A DNA stretch of 64,000 nucleotides, taken from Massilia terrae. GTDB lineage: Bacteria; Pseudomonadota; Gammaproteobacteria; Burkholderiales; Burkholderiaceae_D. The stretch spans positions 124,001 through 188,000 of the forward strand of contig NZ_JANUGU010000009.1 of assembly GCF_024753145.1 (NCBI RefSeq). Direction: 5' to 3'. Every line of letters begins with the position of its first letter. The stretch's first letter is position 1. Both the position numbers and the translations under genes were made by a program. Positions 24,313 to 32,616 of this stretch are shown one piece after another. The notes under the pieces are model-generated. The model had not been told where the DNA came from, did not search any database, and worked only from the letters and a program-made list of their open reading frames with translations.

Positions 24313-24783
24313 TCAGCGCTGGCCGCCCGCGTTCACTTCATCCACGCGCAGCTTGCCGGCCAGGCGGTCCAGCACGCCGTTGACGTACTTGTGCCCCTCG
24401 GCGCCGCCAAACGACTTGGTCAGCTCGACCGCCTCGTTGATCACCACGCGGTACGGAATCTCGATCTTGTTCTGCAGCTCCCACGCGCCCAGCAGCAGCG
24501 CGGCGTGCTCGATCGGCGACAGCTCGGTGATCGGACGGTCCAGCAGCGGCGACACGCGCTCGCGCAGGTCCACCGATTGCGCGATCGCGCCGTTCAGCAG
24601 CTCCGTGAAATACTCGCCATCGGCCTTGTCGAAGCCGTGTGCATTGCGGATGTGGTTGACGACGGTCGATGCCGGCTCATTGTTCAGCAGCCATTGATAC
24701 AGGCCCTGCAGCGCGAACTCGCGCGCGCGGTGGCGCGGCGTGCGGTTCTTGTTGGGGTTGGCGTGCGTGCTCTTTTCGTTCAT
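24313..24783 (-). CDS. nusB: Transcription antitermination factor NusB
   Basis: This is a 156-residue all-helical RNA-binding protein. The Arg-rich N-terminus RTPRHRAREFALQGLYQWLL is the classic NusB start. The C-terminal half has the other hallmarks: ITELSPIEHAALLLGAWEL, IPYRVVINEAVELTKSFGG and HKYVNGVLDRLAGKLR. It binds BoxA RNA with NusE (S10) for rRNA antitermination. It is the last gene of ribBX-ribH-nusB, with a 16-nt gap to ribH, an order conserved in many proteobacteria. Confidence 0.97.
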   Translation of the reverse strand: MNEKSTHANPNKNRTPRHRAREFALQGLYQWLLNNEPASTVVNHIRNAHGFDKADGEYFTELLNGAIAQSVDLRERVSPLLDRPITELSPIEHAALLLGAWELQNKIEIPYRVVINEAVELTKSFGGAEGHKYVNGVLDRLAGKLRVDEVNAGGQR

Positions 24784-24799
24784 GTTCTACCTCTGCCGC

Positions 24800-25279
24800 T
24801 CAGTCTTCTTCGACCTGCAGCTCTTCCAGTGCGATCAGCAGGTTGGCCATCTCGACCGCCACCTTGGCCGCGTCGCTGCCCTTCTCGGCCATGCGCGCCT
24901 CGGCCTGCTCGTCGTTCTCGGTGGTCAGTACCGCGTTGGCGATCGGCATGCCGTAGTCCAGGCCGATGCGGGTGATGCCCGCGCCCGACTCGTTGGACAC
25001 CAGCTCGAAGTGATAGGTCTCGCCGCGGATGACCGCGCCCAGCGCGATCAGGGCGTCGAACTGCTGGGTCTGGGCCAGCTGCTGCAGCGCCAGCGGGATT
25101 TCGAGCGCGCCCGGCACGGTCACGTGCAGGATGTCTTCGTCGGCCACGCCCAGGTGTTTCAGCTCGGCCAGGCAGGAGGAAAGCAGCCCATGGCCGACGT
25201 CCGCGTTGAATCGCGCCTGCACGATACCGATGCGCAGGCCTGCGCCGTCCAAATTGCTCTCATAAGTTCCAACGGTCAT
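24800..25279 (-). CDS. ribH: 6,7-dimethyl-8-ribityllumazine synthase
   Basis: This 159-residue enzyme condenses 5-amino-6-ribitylaminouracil with 3,4-dihydroxybutanone 4-phosphate. The start at 25279 (MTVGTYESNLDGAGLRIGIV) follows AGAAGAGGG, and the longer frame upstream is not family-like. Hallmarks are VQARFN (ring stacking), VPGALEIPLALQQLA, GAVIRGETYHFELVSNES (catalytic His in the HFE region) and PIANAVLTTENDEQAEAR. It lies between ribBX and nusB in one operon. Confidence 0.97.
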   Translation of the reverse strand: MTVGTYESNLDGAGLRIGIVQARFNADVGHGLLSSCLAELKHLGVADEDILHVTVPGALEIPLALQQLAQTQQFDALIALGAVIRGETYHFELVSNESGAGITRIGLDYGMPIANAVLTTENDEQAEARMAEKGSDAAKVAVEMANLLIALEELQVEED

Positions 25280-25328
25280 GGCTGCCCTCTTCTTTTCTAT
25301 TGAATGTGTATCGTAGTATTGATTGCGT

Positions 25329-26444
25329 TCAGGCCGCGTTCGGCAGCGGGACATAGCCCGTCACTTCCAGGTCGAAGCCGGTCATCGACGGCATCTTGCG
25401 CGGATTGGCCAGCAGCTTCATCTTGCGCACGCCGAGGAAGCGCAGGATCTGGGCGCCGATGCCGTAGGTGCGCAGGTCCATGCTGGCGGCGCGGCCCAGC
25501 GGGCGCGCGCCCTTGCTGTCGAGCGAAGCGAACTGGCTGAACAGCTCTTCGGCCGACTCGCCGCAGTTGAGCAGCACCACCACGCCGTTGTCGGCGGACT
25601 TGACCGCCTGCAGCGCCGCCGCCAGGTTCCACGAGTGGGTGGTGGCCTGGTTTTCCAGCACGTCCAGGATCGACACCGGCTGGTGCACGCGCACCAGCGA
25701 TTCCTGGCCGGAGGACACGTCGCCATGCACCAGCGCCAGGTGGGCCGAAGCGCTCGGCGTGTCGCGGAAGGCCACCATGCGGAAGTCGCCGTACGCGGTC
25801 GACAGGGTGCGCTCGGCCACGCGCTCGACCAGGCATTCGTGCTGGCTGCGATAGTGGATCAGGTCGGCGATGGTGCCGATCTTCAGGTTGTGTTCCTTGG
25901 CGAATTCGATCAGGTCCGGCAGGCGCGCCATGGTGCCGTCTTCCTTGATGATCTCGCAGATCACGGCGGCCGGCGTCAGCCCGGCCATCGAGGCCAGGTC
26001 GCAACCGGCTTCGGTATGGCCGGCGCGCATCAGCACGCCGCCCTTCTGGGCCTTGAGCGGGAAGATGTGGCCCGGCTGGACCAGGTCGTCCGGCTTGGCG
26101 TTGCGCGCCACCGCGGCCTGCACGGTGCGGGCGCGGTCGGCGGCCGAAATACCGGTGGTGACGCCCTCGGCGGCCTCGATCGAGACGGTGAAGTTGGTGC
26201 CGAAGGAGGTGCCGTTGCGCGTGGTCATCATCGGCAGCGCCAGCTGTTCGCAGCGCTCTTCCGACAGGGTCAGGCAGACCAGGCCGCGCGCGTGGCGGAT
26301 CATGAAATTGATGGCTTCCGGCGTGACGAAATCGGCGGCCAGGACCAGGTCACCCTCATTCTCGCGGTCCTCCTCGTCAACGAGAATGACCATGCGGCCG
26401 GCGCGCAGCTCGGCAACGATTTCCTGGGTGTTCGAGATAGACAT
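25329..26444 (-). CDS. ribB: DHBP synthase with degenerate GTP cyclohydrolase II domain (RibBX type)
   Basis: This is a 371-residue fusion. The N-terminal RibB domain (1 to about 205) is intact: MVILVDEEDRENEGDLVLAA (acidic metal loop), FMIRHARGLVCL, the TFGTNF-like TSFGTNFTVSIEA, RAGHTEAGCDLA. The C-terminal part aligns in length and ends with GCH II (FLGVRKMKLLANPRKM) but lacks the CxDC-type zinc cysteines and the RQEGRGIG catalytic stretch. Instead it has HQPVSILDVLENQATTHSW and LLNCGESAEELF. So it should make DHBP but not perform the GTP step, like described RibBX proteins. A separate ribA is expected elsewhere. I saw no FMN riboswitch upstream. Confidence 0.9.
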   Translation of the reverse strand: MSISNTQEIVAELRAGRMVILVDEEDRENEGDLVLAADFVTPEAINFMIRHARGLVCLTLSEERCEQLALPMMTTRNGTSFGTNFTVSIEAAEGVTTGISAADRARTVQAAVARNAKPDDLVQPGHIFPLKAQKGGVLMRAGHTEAGCDLASMAGLTPAAVICEIIKEDGTMARLPDLIEFAKEHNLKIGTIADLIHYRSQHECLVERVAERTLSTAYGDFRMVAFRDTPSASAHLALVHGDVSSGQESLVRVHQPVSILDVLENQATTHSWNLAAALQAVKSADNGVVVLLNCGESAEELFSQFASLDSKGARPLGRAASMDLRTYGIGAQILRFLGVRKMKLLANPRKMPSMTGFDLEVTGYVPLPNAA

Positions 26445-26770
26445 CGGGCTTCCTGATACGAGTGTGGCGTAATCCGCTATTTTAATGGATTTGCCGCATC
26501 CCGGCCGGACTCAACCCGGCCATGGCCACCAGCGCCGGCCCCTGCCGCGCCGGGCGGCTTGTCGCGTTGTCAATGCACAACAGCAGCACCGCATCCGTGC
26601 GTCAATTGTTAATTCATTGCGCGTAATATTCAACAATGCCCGCCTGCCAACGCGGGCCGCGCAGTAATATCAAACACCCAAGCCGCACGCTGCCAGCGGC
26701 CGACAAGGAGATGGACGATGCGCCGTTTCGCCAATCACGGGTCGGCAGCCTCCCCCACCGGGAGCCGCTG
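26445..26770. other. Divergent intergenic region, ribBX / REC-GAF-PAS-GSDEF-EAL gene
   Basis: This is 326 nt between divergent starts. It is less GC-rich in its middle (CAATTGTTAATTCATTGCG), where promoters for both sides probably lie. I could not assign hexamers with confidence. No FMN-riboswitch signature, tRNA or palindromic element is visible. An in-frame ATG at 26711 could extend the rightward gene, but its purine-rich stretch (AAGGAG) abuts the ATG too closely. Confidence 0.5.
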
Positions 26771-29479
26771 ATGGCCACCATCCTGGTGGTCGATGATCGA
26801 CCCAGCAACCGCGAATACCTGCTGGCCCTGCTCGCCTTCGCCAGCCACGACACCCTGCAAGCCAGCGACGGCGCCGAAGCGCTGGCGCTGGCGCGGCAGG
26901 CGCGGCCCTGCCTGGTCATCACCGACATCCTGCTGCCAAAAATGGATGGCTGCGAATTCGTGCGCCAGCTGCGCGCCGACCCCGAGCTGGCGGCGATCCC
27001 GGTGATCTTCTACTCGGCGGTCTACAGCCACGAAGAGTCCAGCGCGATCGCGCGCAGCTGCGGGGTCTGCACGGTACTGCCCAAGCCGGCCGGCCCCAAG
27101 GCGGTGTTCGACGCCGTCAACGCCGAACTGGGCCTCGTCGACGCCGCCGCCACGCCCAGCCTGGACGCGCCGCCGTTCCCGCCGACCCTGGCGCCCCTGA
27201 TGCCGCCCGCCGGCGACGGCCCGGCCACCGCCTTCGAACGCCAGTTGCGCGCACTGGAGGCGTTGTGCCTGAAGCTGGCCGCCGCGCGCCACCCTGAGGC
27301 GCTGGTCGACATCTTCTGCGATGCCGCCGCCGGCCTGCTGGCGGCCGACCAGCTGGCGGTGTGCCTACTGTCGCCCGACCAGTCGGACGTGCGCCACCTC
27401 GGTACGCGCGGCATGGATGCGGACCTCGTGCGCGGCGCCGCGCTCGACCGCGAGCACCTGCCCGGCGCGCTGTCGCACGCCACCAGCGCTACCCGCCTCG
27501 ACGATGGCGCGGCAGACCGCGCCCTGCCCGCCAGCCACCCGCGCTCCGGCGCCTTCCTCGGCCTGCCGGTATGTGACATGCACCACCGGCTCGGCTGGAT
27601 GTACGCCTCGCGCCAGCCCGGCGCGGCGCCGTTTTCGCGGGACGAGGAACGGGTCGCGGTGATGATCACGGCCCACCTCGCGGTCGCCTACGAGAACCTG
27701 AACCTGAACCAGCTGGTGCAGCGCCACGCGGTGCAGCTGCAGCTTGAGGCCAGCGCGCGCGCACGCGCCGACGCCGCCCTGCGCGAACGCGAGCACCGGC
27801 TGGTGCTGGCGCGCCAGGTGTTCGACAGCACCGCCGAAAGCGTGATGATGACCGACGCCGACGTCAACATCATCGCCGCCAATCCCTCCTTCGAGCGCAT
27901 CACCGGCTACAGCGAGGCCGAAGTGATGGGCCAGAACCCGCGCCTGCTGCGCTCCGGCCGCCACGACACCGGCTACTTCGAGCGCATGTGGAGCGACCTG
28001 CGCGCGACCGGCCAGTGGCGCGGCGAAATCTGGAACCGCCGCAAGAACGGCGACGTCTACCCAGAACGCATCAGCATCAGCGCGGTACATGGCGCCGACG
28101 GCGAGGTCACGGCTTACGTCTCGGTGTCGACCGACCTGTCGGCACTGAAGGCAGCGCACCACCAGCTCGACTACCTGTCACAGCACGATCCGCTCACCGG
28201 CCTGGCCAATCGCGCACAGCTGTTCGAACGGGTCGAGGCGGCGCTGGCCACGGCCGCCCAGCGCGGCGACCAGCTGGCGCTCCTGATGCTCAACGTCGAC
28301 CGCCTGCAGCGCATCAACGACAGCCTGGGCCACATCGCCGGCGACGAGGTGCTGCGCGAGATCGCGCGCCGCACCGCGACGCTGGCCGGGCGCGGCGACA
28401 CCGTGGCGCGCCTGGGCAGCGACGAATTCCTGCTGCTGCGCGCCAGCTGCGAAGACACCGAGGAAGTGATCCGCTGCGCGCGCCACCTGATCGACGCGGT
28501 GTCGCAGCCGATGCGCATCGCAGGCCACGACGTGGTGCTCACCGCCAGTGTCGGCATCGCCCTGTACCCGCGCGATGGCGCCAGCAGCGGCGAATTGCTC
28601 AAGGCCGCCGACGCCGCGCTGTCGCACATGAAGGAATCGGGCCGCGACGGCTTCCGCTTCTTCAAGGGCGAGATGAACGCGCAGGCGCTGCGCATCCTGT
28701 CGATGGAAACGGCGCTGCGGCGCGCGCTCGACCAGGGCGAACTGGCCTTGCACTACCAGCCGCAGGTGTCGTGCCACGACGGCGCCATCATCGGCATGGA
28801 AGCCCTGCTGCGCTGGAACAGCCCGCGGCTGGGCTCCGTGCCGCCCTGCGACTTCATCCCGATGGCCGAGGACACCGGCCTGATCGTGCCGCTGGGGAGC
28901 TGGGTGATCCGCGAAGCCTGCCGCCAGACCCGCATCTGGCAGGATGCCGGCCTGCCCAAGGCGCGGGTGGCGGTCAACGTGTCGGCCCACCAGTTCCGCA
29001 CCGGGAACCTGGGCGCGGTGGTGCGCGCCGCGCTGGACGAGTTCAGGCTGGACGCCAGCTGCCTCGAACTCGAACTGACCGAAAGCGTCGTCATGGCCGA
29101 CAGCTTCGCGGCCCAGGAGCAGCTAAGCGAATTGCGCGCCATCGGCGTCACCGTCTCCCTCGACGACTTCGGCACCGGCTATTCCTCGCTCGGCTACCTG
29201 TCGCGCTTCTCGCTCGACAAACTGAAGATCGACCAGAGCTTCGTGCGCGACATCACCGTCAGCCAGCGCAGCGCCGCGATCGCGCAGGCCACCGTGGCGT
29301 TGGCCCACGGCCTGTCGCTGTCGGTGGTGGCCGAGGGCGTGGAGACGGCCGAACAGCACGAATTCCTGCAGTCGATGGGCTGCACCGCGCTGCAGGGCTA
29401 CCTGTACAGCCGCCCGGTGCCGGCCGAGGAAATGGCCCGGCTGCTGGCAAAGCGACACCTGTTACACAACAGTGCGTGA
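26771..29479 (+). CDS. REC-GAF-PAS-GGDEF(GSDEF)-EAL c-di-GMP signalling protein
   Basis: This is a protein of about 902 residues. The start MATILVVDDRPSNREYL at 26771 has GGAG 6 nt upstream. The order is: receiver (about 2-120: VVDDRP; VITDILLPKMDG; LPKPAG), GAF (about 155-310), a coiled linker rich in Ala/Arg, PAS (about 350-460: DADVNIIAANPSFERITGYS), GGDEF domain and EAL domain. The diguanylate-cyclase signature reads GSDEF rather than GGDEF, with no RxxD I-site, so cyclase activity is doubtful. The EAL half is complete (GMEALLRWN, ELTESVVM, DDFGTGYSS, AEGVET). The likely output is c-di-GMP hydrolysis (inference). No cognate kinase is adjacent. Confidence 0.92.
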   Translation: MATILVVDDRPSNREYLLALLAFASHDTLQASDGAEALALARQARPCLVITDILLPKMDGCEFVRQLRADPELAAIPVIFYSAVYSHEESSAIARSCGVCTVLPKPAGPKAVFDAVNAELGLVDAAATPSLDAPPFPPTLAPLMPPAGDGPATAFERQLRALEALCLKLAAARHPEALVDIFCDAAAGLLAADQLAVCLLSPDQSDVRHLGTRGMDADLVRGAALDREHLPGALSHATSATRLDDGAADRALPASHPRSGAFLGLPVCDMHHRLGWMYASRQPGAAPFSRDEERVAVMITAHLAVAYENLNLNQLVQRHAVQLQLEASARARADAALREREHRLVLARQVFDSTAESVMMTDADVNIIAANPSFERITGYSEAEVMGQNPRLLRSGRHDTGYFERMWSDLRATGQWRGEIWNRRKNGDVYPERISISAVHGADGEVTAYVSVSTDLSALKAAHHQLDYLSQHDPLTGLANRAQLFERVEAALATAAQRGDQLALLMLNVDRLQRINDSLGHIAGDEVLREIARRTATLAGRGDTVARLGSDEFLLLRASCEDTEEVIRCARHLIDAVSQPMRIAGHDVVLTASVGIALYPRDGASSGELLKAADAALSHMKESGRDGFRFFKGEMNAQALRILSMETALRRALDQGELALHYQPQVSCHDGAIIGMEALLRWNSPRLGSVPPCDFIPMAEDTGLIVPLGSWVIREACRQTRIWQDAGLPKARVAVNVSAHQFRTGNLGAVVRAALDEFRLDASCLELELTESVVMADSFAAQEQLSELRAIGVTVSLDDFGTGYSSLGYLSRFSLDKLKIDQSFVRDITVSQRSAAIAQATVALAHGLSLSVVAEGVETAEQHEFLQSMGCTALQGYLYSRPVPAEEMARLLAKRHLLHNSA

Positions 29480-29536
29480 AAACGGCTGAGCGCAGAGTAG
29501 AATCGGCTTCCACAACCGCTTTCTGAAAACGCGCTG

Positions 29537-32407
29537 ATGAATAACCACTTCGTATCACGGACCGTCCTGGCGGCGATTCTTTGCGCACAGGCGCTCGCTT
29601 CCTCGGCCGCACAACGGCCGGACGATCCGATTCCCGTTGGCCCGCAAGTCAAGGTCGGCAAGCTGGCCAACGGGCTCACGTACTACATCATGCACAACGC
29701 GCGGCCGGAGCACAAACTCGAACTGCGCCTGATCGTCAAGGCCGGCTCCGCGCTGGAAGACGAGGACCAGCAGGGCCTGGCCCACTTCACCGAGCACATG
29801 GCCTTCAACGGCTCGACCCACTTCAAGCGCAACGAGCTGTTCTCCTACCTCGAATCGATCGGCGTCAAGAACGGCGCCGACCTGAATGCCTACACCTCGT
29901 TCGACGAGACGGTGTACATGCTGCCCATCCCCACCGACCGCACGGAGAACGTGGCCACCGGCTTCCAGGTGCTGGAGGACTGGGCGCACGGGCTGACGCT
30001 CAACCCGGCCGACATCGACAAGGAACGCAATGTGGTGCTGGAGGAGCTGCGCCTGAACAAAGGCGCGGGCGACCGCATCAGCAAGGTGACCATGCCGAAG
30101 ATCTTCAACGGCTCGCGCTATGCAGAGCGGCTGCCGATCGGGAAGGAAGAGATCCTGCGCAGCTTCAAGCCGGAAGCCATCCAGCGCTTCTACCGCGACT
30201 GGTACCGGCCCGACCTGATGGCGGTGGTGGCCGTCGGCGACATCGAACCGGCGGAGGCGGAGCGCCTGATCAAGCAGCACTTCAGCCATATCGCCAATCC
30301 GCCGCACGAGCGTCCGCGCCAGTACGCGCAGATCCCGCAGCGCCAGGCCACCGAAGCGTTGGTCGTCACCGACAAGGAAGCCGGTGGCAACAGCCTGCTG
30401 ATCCGCTATCCGGTGCGGCAAGTGACCATCACCGAGACGTGGCGCAGCTACCGCGAGAAGGTGGTGCGCGGCCTGTTCGAAGGCATGCTCGGCGAGCGCC
30501 TGCGCGAGCTCGCGCAGCAGTCCGACCCGCCCTTCCTGGCCGGCGCCAGCGGTGTCGGCAAGCTCACGCCGCGCTACGAGTCGTACACGGTGCGGGCGGC
30601 GCTCGGCCCGCGCGGCGCGGTGCCGGCGATTGCCGCGCTGGTGCAGGAAAACGAACGCGCCCGCAAGTTCGGCTTCGCCGCGCCGGAGCTGGAAATCGTG
30701 AAGAAAAACCTGCTGCGCAGCTTCGACCGCGCCTACAACGAACGCGACAAGACCGATTCCGACACCTATGTGGCCGAGTACATGCGCAACTTCCTCACCG
30801 GCGAATCGCTGCCGGGGCTGGAAGCGGAATATCGCATGATGCACGAGCTGGTCCCGTCGATCACGCTGGACGAAGTGAACGCCTACGCGCGCCACGCGAT
30901 TCCGGCCGATGCGGCCAAGCTGGTGATCTACACCGGCGTCGACCGCGCAGCGGAACCGGCACCGCAGGGCGCACAGCTGCTGGCAGCGGTGGCCGCCGCC
31001 GAGAAGGCCCACGTCGCCGCGCGCAACGAGAAAGCCGTCGCGGCGCACCTGATGGACGCGCCGCCGCAGGCCGGCAACATCGTCGCCGAGAGCGTGGACC
31101 AGGCGCTCGGCACCACCCAGCTGACGCTGTCGAACGGCGTGAAGGTGGTGCTCAAGCCGACCGACTTCAACAACGACCAGGTGCTGATGAGCGCGACCCG
31201 TTACGGCGGCCAGGGCCTGTTCGACGACAAGGACATCTCCAACGCGCGCTACGCCAATGCGATCGTCGAGAACATGGGCATCAAGGACATGGCGCCGCTG
31301 GACGTGAACAAGGTCCTGGCCGGCAAGGCCGCATCGCTGCACACCAGCCTTGGCGCCTACACCGACAACGTCGGCGGCGCGGCTGGCGCATCGGACGTGG
31401 AGACCATGCTGCAGATGGCATGGCTGCGCTTTAACGGCGTGCGGCGCGACGAGACGCTGTACAAGTCCTTCATCGGCAAGCAGATGGAGTTCGCGCGCAA
31501 CCGCGAGGGCCAGCCGGCGGCGCTGTTCGGCGACACCGTGCAGTCCACCCTGTACGGCAACCACCCGCGTGCGCCGCGCGCGCTCAAGCCGGACGAAGTC
31601 GCGCAGCTCAGTCTCGACCGCAGCATCGACATCTACCGCGAGCGCTTCTCGAGCGCCAAGGGCATGACCTTCTTCATCGTCGGCAGCTTCGACCTGAAGA
31701 CCATCAAGCCGCTGGTGGCGACCTACCTCGGCAGCCTGCCGACGCCGGACCTGCCGCTGGCCTATCGCGACACCGGCCTGCGTCCGGTGAGGGGCGTGGT
31801 CAAGCGCGAGGTGCACAGCGGCGCGGAGGACAAGAGCACGGTATCGCTGTACTTCACGGGGCCGGCGCAGTTCTCGGTGCTTGACGAGATGCGCCTGTCG
31901 GCGCTGATGGAAGTAATGAACCTGCGCGTGTTCGACGTGCTGCGCCAACAGATGGGATTGATCTACGGCGGCGGCATGCAGGGCTCGATGACGCCGATCC
32001 CCTACGGCCACTACTCGATCGCGGCGACGCTGCCGACCGGGCCGCAGAACGTGGACAAGGTGCTGGCCGCGACCTTCGTCGAGATCGACAAGATCAAGCG
32101 CGACGGGCCGGATCCGGCGGACCTGGACAAGGTGAAGCTGAACTGGACGCAGACCTATCGCAAGTCCCTGCGCGAGAACAGCTTCTGGCTCGGCGGGCTG
32201 CAATCGGCGCTGACCGAGGGGACCGATCCGCATGTGCTGGTGGACTTCGAAAAGTACATCGCTGGGATCACGCCTGAGGATGTGAAGGCGGCGGCGCAGC
32301 GCTATTTCAACACCGAGAATTATGTGCAGGTGGTGCTGTATCCGGAGAAGAAGGATGCAGGGGTGATCGCGGCTAGCGGCTCGGCGAGCGTCTCCAAGGC
32401 TGACTGA
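29537..32407 (+). CDS. M16 family zinc metallopeptidase (insulinase/pitrilysin type), secreted
   Basis: This 956-residue protein has a signal peptide (MNNHFVSRTVLAAILCAQAL, cleavage near SSAAQ). The active N-terminal M16 domain has the inverted zinc motif H83-F-T-E86-H87 (GLAHFTEHMAFNGS), with third ligand E163 exactly 76 residues after H87 (KERNVVLEE). A second, inactive M16-like half (from about residue 520: LTLSNGVKVVLKP) follows, so the protein forms its own clam-shell. It is probably a periplasmic oligopeptidase. A possible -10 TAGAAT (29498-29503) lies upstream. It converges with an S9 peptidase gene, with palindromic elements between. Confidence 0.93.
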   Translation: MNNHFVSRTVLAAILCAQALASSAAQRPDDPIPVGPQVKVGKLANGLTYYIMHNARPEHKLELRLIVKAGSALEDEDQQGLAHFTEHMAFNGSTHFKRNELFSYLESIGVKNGADLNAYTSFDETVYMLPIPTDRTENVATGFQVLEDWAHGLTLNPADIDKERNVVLEELRLNKGAGDRISKVTMPKIFNGSRYAERLPIGKEEILRSFKPEAIQRFYRDWYRPDLMAVVAVGDIEPAEAERLIKQHFSHIANPPHERPRQYAQIPQRQATEALVVTDKEAGGNSLLIRYPVRQVTITETWRSYREKVVRGLFEGMLGERLRELAQQSDPPFLAGASGVGKLTPRYESYTVRAALGPRGAVPAIAALVQENERARKFGFAAPELEIVKKNLLRSFDRAYNERDKTDSDTYVAEYMRNFLTGESLPGLEAEYRMMHELVPSITLDEVNAYARHAIPADAAKLVIYTGVDRAAEPAPQGAQLLAAVAAAEKAHVAARNEKAVAAHLMDAPPQAGNIVAESVDQALGTTQLTLSNGVKVVLKPTDFNNDQVLMSATRYGGQGLFDDKDISNARYANAIVENMGIKDMAPLDVNKVLAGKAASLHTSLGAYTDNVGGAAGASDVETMLQMAWLRFNGVRRDETLYKSFIGKQMEFARNREGQPAALFGDTVQSTLYGNHPRAPRALKPDEVAQLSLDRSIDIYRERFSSAKGMTFFIVGSFDLKTIKPLVATYLGSLPTPDLPLAYRDTGLRPVRGVVKREVHSGAEDKSTVSLYFTGPAQFSVLDEMRLSALMEVMNLRVFDVLRQQMGLIYGGGMQGSMTPIPYGHYSIAATLPTGPQNVDKVLAATFVEIDKIKRDGPDPADLDKVKLNWTQTYRKSLRENSFWLGGLQSALTEGTDPHVLVDFEKYIAGITPEDVKAAAQRYFNTENYVQVVLYPEKKDAGVIAASGSASVSKAD

Positions 32408-32430
32408 GCTCCTCTCCCCTTGATAAGCAC

Positions 32431-32522
32431 AACCGTCGTCCCGGCAGTGCCGGGAACGACGGTTTCGGAAAACAATACTAAGAGAGAACGTCGTTCCCGC
32501 TTCCGCGGGAACGACGTTCTCT
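32431..32522. repeat. Two REP-like palindromes between convergent peptidase genes
   Basis: Perfect palindrome 1 (32431-32464) is AACCGTCGTCCCGGCA with its complement. Palindrome 2 (32483-32522) is AGAGAACGTCGTTCCCGC with its complement. They are 18 nt apart and share the CGTCGTTCCCG core. Either could form a strong terminator-like hairpin. Confidence 0.75.
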
Positions 32523-32554
32523 CAAAAATGTGCGTTAGCTTTCAACGACGGCGC

Positions 32555-32584
32555 AAAAAACTAACGGCCGCATGTGCGGCCGTT
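32555..32584 (-). terminator. Terminator of the S9 peptidase gene
   Basis: Read on the minus strand, AACGGCCG-CACATG-CGGCCGTT is followed by AGTTTTTT. The stem is perfect and lies about 33 nt past the stop. Confidence 0.8.
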
Positions 32585-32616
32585 TCACTTCGCAGCCGCT
32601 CACGCGGCCACCCGTC

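Noticed and set aside
26445..26640. FMN riboswitch upstream of ribBX
   Set aside because: None of the conserved RFN blocks are present in this gap.
29555..32233. Long minus-strand frame opposite the M16 peptidase
   Set aside because: No recognisable domain; Arg/His/Val-rich shadow of a gene with intact catalytic motifs on the other strand.
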